A stretch of 16,764 nucleotides of DNA from UBA11512 sp964623895 (GCA_964623895.1 CAZUWA010000032.1:1-16764), one strand, 5' to 3'. Positions 1 to 7,512 are shown, counted from the stretch's first letter. Notes: generated from the letters alone by a model not told the origin. Numbers and translations: made by a program.

Positions 1-155
1 TTGACCATCTGTCCGCCGACAGAACCTGCCTGCTTGGAAGTGAGGTCGCCATTGTAACCCTGTTTCAGAGTTACACCGACTTCGCTTGCTGCTTCCATCT
101 TAAACTTATTGAGTGCTTCCTTTGCTTCGGGAACCATGCTATTCTTGGATGCCAT
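1..155 (-). CDS. Alpha/beta-type small acid-soluble spore protein (partial, C-terminus outside window)
   Basis: The reading frame on the minus strand starts at 155 with MASKNSMVPEAK and runs off the left edge after about 51 codons. Two family hallmarks are visible: the germination-protease region (FKMEAASEVGV, with the conserved E-A-x-E-x-GV pattern) and the second block (GYNGDLTSKQAGSVGGQMV). Proteins of this family coat and protect DNA in the dormant spore and are digested by GPR on germination. An AGGAG ribosome binding site lies about 8 bases before the ATG. Such proteins are usually 60-75 residues, so only about 10-20 residues are likely missing. Expression is expected in the forespore under sigma-G; a candidate promoter lies at 319-347. 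The gene shows that the host forms endospores. Identity is secure; which ssp paralogue it is cannot be told. Confidence 0.95.
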   Translation of the reverse strand, partial: MASKNSMVPEAKEALNKFKMEAASEVGVTLKQGYNGDLTSKQAGSVGGQMV

Positions 156-318
156 AATTCTATTCTCCTATTTTATAAAAAGCGTTTAATTTGAGAAGGT
201 CTTCCCTTCTTCACTAAGCCGTCTTTTCACAAACGGCTGTTTTCTGCCGAGCAGCAAACCAAGAAAAGCGCCGCAGGCTTGCTGCCCGACCATCTTTTTT
301 GCTCTGTTGCTCTGTGAA

Positions 319-347
319 TAGTATGAACAGAGCACAGATTTTTATAA
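319..347 (-). promoter_or_regulatory. Candidate sigma-G promoter for the SASP gene
   Basis: On the minus strand CATACTA (319-325) matches the known sigma-G -10 consensus, and TTATA (343-347) matches four of five positions of the usual -35, with a 17-base spacer. It would give a leader of roughly 155 bases, longer than is typical for SASP genes. The -10 lies in the loop of the inverted repeat 308-334. The assignment is inferred from sequence resemblance and context only. Confidence 0.4.
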
Positions 348-444
348 ACGGTATTTTTTTCCTGTTTTGCAAAATGATAAACACAGAACATATACCCATC
401 TGCTTGGCAAAGAAAACGTTGGTATATGAAAAAATTGTAACTTT

Positions 445-486
445 TTTGTTTTCGGCAAAAACAAACTTGACATTTTTCGGCCAAAA
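445..486. promoter_or_regulatory. Possible operator: repeated TTTTCGGC..AAAA around the -35 box
   Basis: TTTTCGGCAAAA (449-460) and TTTTCGGCCAAAA (474-486) are near-identical direct repeats starting 25 bases apart. The first lies in an 8-base inverted repeat (TTTGTTTT 445-452 / AAAACAAA 458-465) directly upstream of the -35 box; the second sits in the promoter spacer. The placement suggests regulator binding; no regulator is identified. Confidence 0.35.
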
Positions 487-495
487 TGATAGAAT
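467..495 (+). promoter_or_regulatory. Sigma-A promoter of the CHAP protein gene
   Basis: TTGACA (467-472), a 17-base spacer and TAGAAT (490-495), preceded by TG to form an extended -10. Transcription would begin near 502, giving a leader of about 30 bases that contains the GGGAG ribosome binding site at 521-525. Confidence 0.85.
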
Positions 496-532
496 GAAAA
501 TGTATTTTGGTTAAAAACGGGGGAGAGAAAAG

Positions 533-2638
533 ATGATATCCGGCAAAAAAAGTGTGGCATTGATGGTGGCAACGCTGATAACAGTGCTTGTGTTTATATC
601 CTTACCCGTTTCTTCCGGCGCATATGATTCCGACTATTCATTCCCCGGTGCATATGCTTCCTATCAATACTATACCAATTTGTTGGGCATAACATTGACC
701 GGGGACATGCGCACCGATATTGTTGCCATCGCCAAGAGTCAGATCGGATACAAAGAAGGCAACAACAAAAGCGGCATATCCGGTTTAACACAAGGAAGCG
801 GCAACTATACCGTCTACCACGACTATATGCATTACACACTCGGTTCCGGCGGATGGTGCGGAATGTTCGTTTCGTGGTGCGCCGGCATGGCAGGAATTCC
901 CGAGAATATCATCTACCCCAGCGTTTCCGCAAAACCCGGCTATGCCGACGGTTACGGTTTTCGTTTTTTTGGTACAAATCATGTCTCCGACGCTTCTTTT
1001 GTCGGCTTTTATGATACAGTCATCAAGGGCGGCAATTATGTTCCTCAGCCGGGCGACTTCGTCTTTTTCAGCAGCAGTTACTCAATAACCGATCCGGAAG
1101 GGCTGTCTTACAAGCACGTCGGTCTGGTAGAAAAAACGGAGCTGATCTATGATACCAACGGCGAACTGACTCAAATGAACGTTTACACAATTGAAGGAAA
1201 TTCCTCTGACAGTGTCAGAAGCAGAGTAAACAAATTTCAAAAAAGCAGTACCGGCTATGTCTATTCCGGTACATATATCGGCGGTTTCGGCGTCCCGCCT
1301 TATACCACCCACACCGTCGGCAACTCCTCGTTTTACGACATAGGCGAATATACAGGTAGCAGTCTCAGTTTGAGTAAAGAAAGCAGCGGAGAGGCTGTAC
1401 GCAAGCTTCAACACGCACTTTCCGTTTATGCTTATTTCGATCCTTCCGTCAGCGCGCCGAATATTACCGGCACGTTTGATGAAAAAACAGACACAGCAGT
1501 TCGCGCTTTTCAGAAGGCATGTGGGCTTTCTGTCGATGGCTCGGTCGGCATTGATACATGGGGTACGCTTCGCGAAAGTTTGGTGCGCCTTACTAAAACC
1601 GTTCAGGGTGATTTTATTTTGCAAAACGGAAGCGTTCTTTTGTACAAAGGGCGCGGAGGAAAGGTATCATTGCCGGATGGTTGTACCTCTGTTTCCTCCT
1701 ACGCATTCTATAATTCTGCGGCGATCTCAACACTTAGTGTTCCCTCCTCTTATAAAACGATCTGCGCATCTGCCTTCTACTGCAGTGAAGGCATCGAACA
1801 AATTTACTATTACGGAAATAAAGAAAATTTTAACAGCATTTCTATCGGAAGCGACAACACCGCTTTTACCGATGCCGATCTTGAACTTGCCTCCTACCTG
1901 ATCACCTTTAATACAGCAAAACAGTCATTTTCAAATTATTACCCGGCGAACAGTATGCCCACCCCGCCAACAGACATTCCGAGTTACAGTGATGAACAGT
2001 ACCTATACTACTTCAACGGTTGGGACACGCCAATTTCTGCTGCAACAAAGGACACGGTGTATACCGCCAAATATCTGGCAATCTCCAAAGAACCGGTAAC
2101 CTTCTCTTTGCAAGCGCCTGATATGATTGATGACCGTCACCTGTCCTATCAACTGGCTGTCATCTTTGGAGGACAGTCTTCATCCGTTTCCGCGTTTTCC
2201 CTTTGTTTAGATTATTCTGCGTATTCAGATATCATATCCCTCGATTTTTCCTCCGTTCCCGCTTACCTTGAGGCAACGGATCTAGGCGGTGGCAAAATCA
2301 TGATCAAAAGCATTGAGGGCGTAGAATTATATGAAAATCAGATTCTCGCCTCCTTGATCTTTGAACTAAACATTCCGATGGAAACGACCGGACTGCACCC
2401 CACTCTTTCGCTCGGCGAAGAAGGGTATCTGCTTTACGGAGATCCCGCTGATCATTATGCCGTTCCCGCGGCTTTTGTCACTGAAAACGCATGGATCCCC
2501 GGACAAAACGGCTTGACTATTGCAACGGTCAGCGATCTGCTGAACTTGCTTGCCGCTGAAAATTCCGAAGTATACACCATTCACGATGTAACGCTTCTGC
2601 TGAATATCCTTGCCACCACAAAAAACAACACGCAATAA
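533..2638 (+). CDS. Secreted multidomain CHAP-type cell-wall hydrolase
   Basis: A 701-residue exported protein. Residues 1-30 are a signal peptide (basic KK, hydrophobic core, SSGA). Residues about 60-255 form a CHAP/NlpC-like cysteine peptidase or amidase: C109 in GWCGMFVSWC, H195 in YKHVG and E221/N223 in IEGNSS are the likely catalytic residues. Residues 280-352 are a peptidoglycan-binding domain (GEAVRKLQ, FDEKTDTAVRAFQ). Residues 370-430 look like a BspA/LRR_5 leucine-rich segment and 453-515 like an InlB B-repeat (YYFNGWD, YTAKY). Residues 522-655 resemble a cohesin-type beta sandwich, and 660-694 carry two helices like a dockerin (TVSDLLNLLA, TIHDVTLLLNILA) but without the calcium loops. 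The ATG at 533 has GGGAG seven bases upstream and its own promoter and terminator. The hydrolase and binding domains are secure; the C-terminal fold calls are by pattern. It probably cuts peptidoglycan cross-links or stems outside the membrane. Confidence 0.88.
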   Translation: MISGKKSVALMVATLITVLVFISLPVSSGAYDSDYSFPGAYASYQYYTNLLGITLTGDMRTDIVAIAKSQIGYKEGNNKSGISGLTQGSGNYTVYHDYMHYTLGSGGWCGMFVSWCAGMAGIPENIIYPSVSAKPGYADGYGFRFFGTNHVSDASFVGFYDTVIKGGNYVPQPGDFVFFSSSYSITDPEGLSYKHVGLVEKTELIYDTNGELTQMNVYTIEGNSSDSVRSRVNKFQKSSTGYVYSGTYIGGFGVPPYTTHTVGNSSFYDIGEYTGSSLSLSKESSGEAVRKLQHALSVYAYFDPSVSAPNITGTFDEKTDTAVRAFQKACGLSVDGSVGIDTWGTLRESLVRLTKTVQGDFILQNGSVLLYKGRGGKVSLPDGCTSVSSYAFYNSAAISTLSVPSSYKTICASAFYCSEGIEQIYYYGNKENFNSISIGSDNTAFTDADLELASYLITFNTAKQSFSNYYPANSMPTPPTDIPSYSDEQYLYYFNGWDTPISAATKDTVYTAKYLAISKEPVTFSLQAPDMIDDRHLSYQLAVIFGGQSSSVSAFSLCLDYSAYSDIISLDFSSVPAYLEATDLGGGKIMIKSIEGVELYENQILASLIFELNIPMETTGLHPTLSLGEEGYLLYGDPADHYAVPAAFVTENAWIPGQNGLTIATVSDLLNLLAAENSEVYTIHDVTLLLNILATTKNNTQ

Positions 2639-2644
2639 AAAACT

Positions 2645-2694
2645 GCAGGGACGTTAAAAGCCATTTTGACTTTTTAACGTCCCTGCGTTTTTTT
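2645..2694. terminator. Bidirectional rho-independent terminator
   Basis: A perfect 15-pair stem (2645-2659 with 2672-2686, GCAGGGACGTTAAAA and its complement) is followed by seven T on the plus strand. On the minus strand the stem is followed by CAGTTTTTTATT. It ends both the CHAP gene and the convergent murA-apeB-CBS-XRE operon; the XRE stop codon lies in the T run. Confidence 0.93.
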
Positions 2695-2983
2695 AAAACA
2701 GTCGGATCCGCTTCTCCAACTCGACCGGATAAATTTTTAGTGCGAGCATCATCGCTTTACTGCCCGGAGAGAGCGAAAAGAGAAAAACAAGAGCCAAAAA
2801 TGTACTCCATGTCATCAAACGCTTTTTGCGCTCAATGAGCAGGATCGTCTGCCGAGATACACCCAGATACTCTGCTAGCATTTCCTGCGTCCAACCTGCT
2901 CTTGAACGCAAAGCAGGCAAAGACTCCCCCATCAGTCTGATCAATTCTTGTTTGCGTTGTTCTGTCATTATAATGTTTTCCAT
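2693..2983 (-). CDS. Small XRE-family helix-turn-helix regulator
   Basis: A 96-residue protein. Residues about 20-60 form an XRE/Cro-type helix-turn-helix (LRSRAGWTQEMLAEYLGVSRQT, followed by IERKKR). The C-terminal 35 residues are strongly hydrophobic (TFLALVFLFSL) and then end in a short amphipathic tail (IYPVELEKRIRLF); this may be a dimer core rather than a membrane helix. It is the last gene of the murA operon, 10 bases after the CBS gene, whose stop codon region supplies a weak AGG ribosome binding site, so coupled translation is likely. An alternative start is the second Met (codon 6). Pairing with a CBS protein suggests the two may act together as sensor and DNA-binding parts, but this is inference. 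The target is unknown. Confidence 0.85.
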   Translation of the reverse strand: MENIIMTEQRKQELIRLMGESLPALRSRAGWTQEMLAEYLGVSRQTILLIERKKRLMTWSTFLALVFLFSLSPGSKAMMLALKIYPVELEKRIRLF

Positions 2984-2993
2984 AATACTTTAC

Positions 2994-3398
2994 CTATCGC
3001 TCACTTAACAGTTTGATTTTTTCGTAGTAATACTGCATAATATCCCTGCGTGTTACAATGCCGACAAACGATTCGGCGTCATCAACTACAGAAACAAAAT
3101 TTTGATCCATAACCTTCAAAAGCAGATCATCCATCCCGGCTGTAATAGGAACCGGCTCTTTTTGATGCATGATCTCTTTAATGCGCACCTTCTCTTCGCA
3201 TCGGGGATCGGCATTGTTGTAAATACTCCAAAGAAAATCGCCTTCTCTGACTGCGCCGACATATTTGCCATCCCGTGTGATCACGGGAACAGCAGAATAG
3301 CCGTGATACTTCATCTTTTCAAGTGCCTGACGGATGGTATTGTCCTCATAAACATACGCTACCGCGCTTTTCGGCTTGATGAAAAAAGCAATATTCAT
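2994..3398 (-). CDS. Tandem CBS-domain protein
   Basis: A 134-residue protein made of one CBS pair and little else: CBS1 about 8-62 (HGYSAVPVITRDGKYVGAVREGD) and CBS2 about 74-128 (PVPITAGMDDLL, FVSVVDDAESFVGIVTRRDIM). CBS pairs bind adenine nucleotides, S-adenosylmethionine or cyclic di-AMP. The GIVTRRDI motif and the size recall the stand-alone c-di-AMP-binding proteins CbpB/DarB of Firmicutes, but the ligand cannot be read from the sequence. A strong AAAGGAG site lies 7 bases before the ATG. It is the third gene of the murA operon, 31 bases after apeB and 10 before the XRE regulator. No signal peptide or membrane segment, so it should be cytosolic. The domain call is firm; the ligand is open. 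Confidence 0.9.
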   Translation of the reverse strand: MNIAFFIKPKSAVAYVYEDNTIRQALEKMKYHGYSAVPVITRDGKYVGAVREGDFLWSIYNNADPRCEEKVRIKEIMHQKEPVPITAGMDDLLLKVMDQNFVSVVDDAESFVGIVTRRDIMQYYYEKIKLLSER

Positions 3399-3429
3399 CT
3401 AACAACTCCTTTCGGAGAACCGATCGTAT

Positions 3430-4728
3430 TTATTTTAAGATATAGCCGTCTTCCTTCATAACAAAGCAACCTTCAAACAGAGCTTTGCACAACTCAATCA
3501 TAGCGGCAGTATCCTTAACACCTGCACTCTCGTACGCAGAATGCATTGCAAGTTGTGGCAGTCCTACATCGGCGGAAGCAACGGAGACGCGCGTAGTAGC
3601 TATATTGCCGAGCGTCGATCCGCCTGCCATATCAGATCGGTTTGTGTAGATCTGCAGAGGAATATCATTCTTCTTACAGAGATACTTAACATACGCCCCG
3701 GAAACACCGTCGGTGGTGTATTTCTGTCCGGCATTGAATTTCATCGCCACACCGCCGTTCAACACCACATTGTTTTCCGGATCTGCATATTCCGGATGGT
3801 TGGGATGCACTGCGTGCGCATTGTCGCAAGAGAGTAAAAAAGAAGATGCCAACGCCTTCATATACTCCTCCTCGCTTTCGGAAATGCGATGCAGAACATC
3901 GAAGAGGAAAGTGGATGCGGCACCCTGTCTAGTGGATGAACCAACCTCTTCATTGTCAAATACCGCGCAAACCGGCAATGATGCGCCCTCTTCCGCATCA
4001 AGGAAACCCTTGAAAGTTGCGAAAGCGCACTGCAGATCATCTAACGCTCTCGAGGAAATATACTGCTCATCCATTCCCCAGATACAACCCTTCTGTCTTG
4101 CATAAACAAACAGATCTGTTCCGAGGATCTCGTCCTCTTCCACATGCAATTCCTTTGCAATAAGCGCTGTCAAACCGCCTTTACAGGTCTTATCCCCAAA
4201 CACCGGAACGGTGTCAACAGCAGGATTGTACTTCATGCCGTCGTTTGCCGCGCGGTTCATGTGGATCGCAACGGAGGGGATCATCAACAGATCTCTATCA
4301 ATATTCAGAAACTTCGTTTCAATGCCTTGTTCGGTCGCGATCACTACCCGTCCCGCAATCGACAGTGGGCGATCCAACCACGTCGAACAGATCATCCCAC
4401 CGTATTTTTCGGTGTTCAACCTGACAAAATTGCCTACCAACTCCCCTTTGTCCTTAATCTTAAAGCAAGGGAAATCGCTGTGTGCAGCGCTGATGGAGAA
4501 ACCGGAAAATTTCTTTTTATAGCGGAATGCAATTATTGAACTGCCATTTCGGGTCACAAAATAGCCCTTTTCCTCCTCCAAATTCCAACTGTCGCCTTCG
4601 TAAAGTCTTGTGTAGCCCACCGATGTCAGCATTTCGGAAAGCGTATTTACCGCATGAAACGCACTGGGACTGCGATCGATAAAATCAAACAGTTCCTTTG
4701 ATAATCTCTGATGATCAAATTCCCTCAT
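3430..4728 (-). CDS. apeB: M18 family metalloaminopeptidase
   Basis: A 432-residue cytosolic zinc aminopeptidase of family M18 (aspartyl aminopeptidase type), the usual length. It removes N-terminal residues from peptides. Visible metal-site residues fit the family: H83 and D85 in AAHSDF, D230/D231 in SRALDDLQCA, E260-E261 in VFDNEEVGSSTRQGA, D302 in SCDNAHAVHPNHPEY and H396 in LAMHSAYE. DMAGGSTLGNI near 366-376 is another family block. The ATG at 4728 is preceded by GGAG 8 bases upstream, placed in the 12-base gap after the murA stop, so it is the second gene of the murA operon. Its exact substrate preference is not visible. A link between wall precursor synthesis and peptide recycling is possible but not shown. 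Confidence 0.95.
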   Translation of the reverse strand: MREFDHQRLSKELFDFIDRSPSAFHAVNTLSEMLTSVGYTRLYEGDSWNLEEEKGYFVTRNGSSIIAFRYKKKFSGFSISAAHSDFPCFKIKDKGELVGNFVRLNTEKYGGMICSTWLDRPLSIAGRVVIATEQGIETKFLNIDRDLLMIPSVAIHMNRAANDGMKYNPAVDTVPVFGDKTCKGGLTALIAKELHVEEDEILGTDLFVYARQKGCIWGMDEQYISSRALDDLQCAFATFKGFLDAEEGASLPVCAVFDNEEVGSSTRQGAASTFLFDVLHRISESEEEYMKALASSFLLSCDNAHAVHPNHPEYADPENNVVLNGGVAMKFNAGQKYTTDGVSGAYVKYLCKKNDIPLQIYTNRSDMAGGSTLGNIATTRVSVASADVGLPQLAMHSAYESAGVKDTAAMIELCKALFEGCFVMKEDGYILK

Positions 4729-4740
4729 ACATATTACTCC

Positions 4741-6006
4741 TTATCGGATATCTACTTTTTTGATATCTGCTCCGCAAGCCCGAAGCTTGCCTTCCAAATC
4801 GTCATAACCGCGCTCGATCAGCGCAATGTTCTCGATCTCCGTGCGCCCTGTTGCCGCCAGTCCCGCAATGACCATCGCAGCCCCCGCGCGCAGATCCACA
4901 GCCCTTACGACTGCTCCGTGAAGCGGTGCACCGCCCTGAATAATCGCCGTTTTGCCATCAACCTTGATATGTGCGCCCATACGTAATAATTCTTCCACGT
5001 AGCGGAATCGGTTATCAAACACACCTTCGTTTAGATTCGATACCCCATTCGCCACGCACATCAATACTGCCATTTGCGGTTGCATGTCGGTCGGAAAGCC
5101 GGGATAAGGCATCGTTTTGACATTAACTCTGGAAAGCGACTTTTGGGGATCTCTTTTCACGATCACATAGTCATCGCCTTCTTCAATATCCACGCCCATT
5201 TCGCACAGCTTGGCAGTGATCGACTCAAGGTGTCTGGGAATAACATTGGTCACCTTCAATTCTCCCCCCGTTGCCGCCGCGGCGATCATATAGGTACCCG
5301 CCTCGATCATATCGGGAATGATCGCATATGTACAGCCGTGAAGGGAACCGACCCCTTTTACTTTAATAGTATCCGTACCTGCACCGGTAATCTGCGCACC
5401 ACAGGTATTGAGGAAATTCGCCAGATCCACGATATGCGGCTCCCTTGCGGCATTCTCGATAACCGTTGTACCGAGCGCACAGGTGGCGGCAAGCATAACG
5501 TTCATTGTTGCGCCTACAGAAACAAAATCAAAAAAGATATTTGCGCCATGCAATCCGTTCGGCGCGGAGATCTCAACGTAGTTGCCGTCCATTTTTACAT
5601 TACATCCGAGCGCTTCAAAGCCCTTGATGTGCTGATCGATCGGACGAGCTCCGAAGTCACATCCGCCGGGACAACCAACATACGCCTTGCCGTATCTGCC
5701 GGTCTCCGCACCGAGCAGATAGTAAGAAGCGCGCATTTTGCGCACCAACTCAAGAGAAGAGCAACCACCGCGCACCCCCCTGGTGTCGATGATCACGGTA
5801 TTGCCCTGTTGCTCCACTAACGCACCCATATCCTTTAAAAGATCAAGAGAAGTCTTAACATCATCAATATCAGGCAGGTTTTCAAGGACACACCGATCAT
5901 TGACCAAAACACACCCAAATAGGATCGGGAGCGCTGCATTTTTCATACCGCCGGTTTCAATTTCTCCGACAAGTTTATTGCCACCGTTGATCACAATTTT
6001 TTCCAT
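4741..6006 (-). CDS. murA: UDP-N-acetylglucosamine 1-carboxyvinyltransferase (MurA)
   Basis: A 421-residue enzyme of the EPSP synthase fold. It transfers enolpyruvate from PEP to UDP-GlcNAc, the first committed step of peptidoglycan synthesis in the cytoplasm and the target of fosfomycin. K22 and N23 (GGMKNAAL), R92, the catalytic loop C116 (GCPGGCDFGARPID) and D307 (GFPTDMQPQ) are present, so it should be active and, having Cys rather than Asp at 116, fosfomycin-sensitive by family knowledge. Firmicutes often have two paralogues; which one this is cannot be decided here. The ATG at 6006 is fixed by an in-frame TAG directly before it. No good ribosome binding site lies close: the nearest purine-rich block is CGGATCGG, 9 bases away. 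First gene of the four-gene operon. Confidence 0.96.
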   Translation of the reverse strand: MEKIVINGGNKLVGEIETGGMKNAALPILFGCVLVNDRCVLENLPDIDDVKTSLDLLKDMGALVEQQGNTVIIDTRGVRGGCSSLELVRKMRASYYLLGAETGRYGKAYVGCPGGCDFGARPIDQHIKGFEALGCNVKMDGNYVEISAPNGLHGANIFFDFVSVGATMNVMLAATCALGTTVIENAAREPHIVDLANFLNTCGAQITGAGTDTIKVKGVGSLHGCTYAIIPDMIEAGTYMIAAAATGGELKVTNVIPRHLESITAKLCEMGVDIEEGDDYVIVKRDPQKSLSRVNVKTMPYPGFPTDMQPQMAVLMCVANGVSNLNEGVFDNRFRYVEELLRMGAHIKVDGKTAIIQGGAPLHGAVVRAVDLRAGAAMVIAGLAATGRTEIENIALIERGYDDLEGKLRACGADIKKVDIR

Positions 6007-6063
6007 CTATTAAAACCGATCCGCACACGCGGGTCCTTTCAGCAAATTCTAAGATACATCATT

Positions 6064-6072
6064 ATTCTATCA
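6064..6072 (-). promoter_or_regulatory. Extended -10 promoter of the murA operon
   Basis: On the minus strand TGATAGAAT gives TAGAAT with an upstream TG; no good -35 sits 17 bases before (about TTCATT), as is common with extended -10 promoters. The predicted leader is about 50 bases and contains a 4-pair hairpin CCGC/GCGG. Confidence 0.6.
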
Positions 6073-6162
6073 TACTTTTTCAAATAATGAAAGGGCTTTT
6101 TACATTTTTTTATAAAATTCTATACCCTCACAGTATATGCCCGATTTTTTAAAATGTTCCGC

Positions 6163-6819
6163 TCAAAACAATCCATCAAAAAGGGTAAACGGATAGGCAT
6201 TCGGCTTCGTGCTACAGTCAAACTGACCTTCAAGCCGCAAGTGGCAAGAAAAAAGTGCCGGTCTGTTACCGCCATCCCCACTTCCGTACCTGCCATCACC
6301 ATACAAAGGAAGTTTTCTGCTCGCAAACTGCACGCGGATCTGATGCGTCCTGCCGGTGTGTAGTTTGATGTGCACCAGTGAAAGCGCTTCTCCCTTATCT
6401 CCCGTTGCCGTACCGAGCAAACGATAATCCAAACGTGCATCGCGCACCCCTTTGCGCTCTCCGGATGCAATATAGCTTTTTCCCGTACGGGCATCCCTGA
6501 AAAGAAGATCTTCAAAATAGCCTTCTTCCGCCTCCGGCACGCCGTGTAATACAGCCAAATATTCTTTTACGATCTGCCGCCCCGAAACGGCAGCGGATAG
6601 TGCTCCGGCGGTTTTGGAGTCTTTTGCTAAAACCATCACTCCGCCGACATCGCGGTCTAAACGATGGACGGTAAATATTTTCGGATCTTTCATTCCTTTT
6701 TCAAGATAATACTGTTTCAAAAGACGGGGAACACTTTGTTTATTACCGTCTTCCTCCGAGAGCACGCCAACCGGCTTAACGACTACAATGAGATGCTTGT
6801 TTTCATATAAGATCTTCAA
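6163..6819 (-). CDS. RluA-family pseudouridine synthase (TTG start)
   Basis: A 218-residue pseudouridine synthase of the RluA/RsuA superfamily, which converts uridine to pseudouridine in rRNA or tRNA. The catalytic motif HRLDRDVGG has D55; GRTHQIRVQF and PLYGDGRYG are the later family blocks. There is no S4 domain, so it resembles the short RluA/RluC-like forms; the target base cannot be read. The frame starts with TTG at 6819, preceded by AAGGAAAAGAG, and no ATG occurs until codon 43, which would remove the start of the domain, so TTG is the best start. It diverges from the flavin reductase gene with 75 bases between. No clear terminator follows it before the murA promoter. Confidence 0.9.
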   Translation of the reverse strand: MKILYENKHLIVVVKPVGVLSEEDGNKQSVPRLLKQYYLEKGMKDPKIFTVHRLDRDVGGVMVLAKDSKTAGALSAAVSGRQIVKEYLAVLHGVPEAEEGYFEDLLFRDARTGKSYIASGERKGVRDARLDYRLLGTATGDKGEALSLVHIKLHTGRTHQIRVQFASRKLPLYGDGRYGSGDGGNRPALFSCHLRLEGQFDCSTKPNAYPFTLFDGLF

Positions 6820-6838
6820 AACTCTTTTCCTTTTCTGT

Positions 6839-6867
6839 TTGACAAATTTGCGAATGTATGGTATGAT
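6839..6867 (+). promoter_or_regulatory. Sigma-A promoter of the flavin reductase gene
   Basis: TTGACA (6839-6844), 17-base spacer, TATGAT (6862-6867). Transcription should start near 6874, only about 20 bases before the ATG; the leader holds AGGAGT at 6884-6889. Confidence 0.9.
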
Positions 6868-6894
6868 AACATTACTATACTACAGGAGTTATCT

Positions 6895-7467
6895 ATGGCA
6901 AGAATTCAGTTTAAAGGCGGCGCGTTACTTGCACCGGTGCCCCCGGCGCTCATCACCTGCGGAACGCTTGAAACACCCAACATCATGACCGCAGCTTGGA
7001 CGGGGATCATCAATACCAAACCGCCCAAAACATATGTCTCCATTCGTCCGGAGCGCTACAGTTACGGCATTATCAAAGAAACCGGCGAATGTGTTATCAA
7101 TCTCACCACGGCAAGCCTTGTGCGCACCGCAGATTTTTGCGGAGTACGATCCGGAAGAGACCTCAACAAATTCGAAAAATGCGGCATTCATCCGCTCGCC
7201 TCCACTGCCGTCACCGCGCCAAGTCTCGCAGAAAGCCCATTGTCGCTCGAATGCAAAGTGTTTGACATCATCAGTCTCGGCAGTCACGATATGTTTTTGT
7301 TTGATGTGATAGCAGTTACCGCTGAAGAAAGCCTAATCGATGATACCGGCAGACTTTGCCTTGAAAAATGCGGGCTTGCCGCCTATGCACACGGTGATTA
7401 CTTTGCCCTCGGTAAAAAGATCGGCGACTTTGGCTTCTCGGTGCGGAAGAAAAAAAAGCGGAAATAA
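6895..7467 (+). CDS. Flavoredoxin-like flavin reductase family protein
   Basis: A 190-residue cytosolic protein of the FMN-binding split-barrel family (flavin reductase-like/flavoredoxin). The start (PPALITCGTLETPNIMTAAW) and the block KTYVSIRPERYSYGIIKETGE are characteristic of clostridial flavoredoxins, which bind FMN and carry electrons or reduce flavin with NAD(P)H. The middle (CGVRSGRDLNKFEKCG) and C-terminal EKCGLAAYAHGDYFALGKKIG agree with the family; C79, C94 and others are not proven ligands. The last residues are a lysine-rich tail (KKKKRK). AGGAGT five bases before the ATG, a consensus promoter and a dedicated terminator show a single-gene unit. The redox partner is unknown. Confidence 0.9.
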   Translation: MARIQFKGGALLAPVPPALITCGTLETPNIMTAAWTGIINTKPPKTYVSIRPERYSYGIIKETGECVINLTTASLVRTADFCGVRSGRDLNKFEKCGIHPLASTAVTAPSLAESPLSLECKVFDIISLGSHDMFLFDVIAVTAEESLIDDTGRLCLEKCGLAAYAHGDYFALGKKIGDFGFSVRKKKKRK

Positions 7468-7485
7468 TATAAAAACTCTCCTTGA

Positions 7486-7512
7486 CGCAACGAACGATCG
7501 TTGCGCTTTTTT
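7486..7512 (+). terminator. Rho-independent terminator after the flavin reductase gene
   Basis: CGCAACGA (7486-7493) pairs with TCGTTGCG (7498-7505) around a 4-base loop, followed by C and six T. Confidence 0.9.

Larger units (their letters stand above)
156..532. other. Divergent intergenic region with several hairpins
   Basis: This 377-base stretch between the SASP gene (minus) and the CHAP protein gene (plus) has no convincing gene. It contains four inverted repeats: AGAAGG/CCTTCT at about 195-211, AGCCGT/ACGGCT at 217-238, GCAGCAA/TTGCTGC (extended by two pairs past one mismatch) at 251-285, and a perfect 8-base arm pair TGCTCTGT/ACAGAGCA at 308-334. The first three would fall in a long leader of the SASP transcript if the candidate promoter at 319-347 is real. 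The right end carries the sigma-A promoter of the CHAP gene. Confidence 0.6.

Noticed and set aside
156..532. Small open frames (60-85 codons) on both strands left of the CHAP gene
   Set aside because: They overlap each other, promoter elements and hairpins, and lack ribosome binding sites and conserved patterns.
1428..1901. 157-codon open frame on the plus strand inside the CHAP gene
   Set aside because: It lies wholly in another frame of a well-supported gene and shows no domain or ribosome binding site.
5074..5820. 248-codon open frame antisense to murA
   Set aside because: It mirrors a well-conserved gene, and its protein has no recognisable pattern; a by-product of codon bias.
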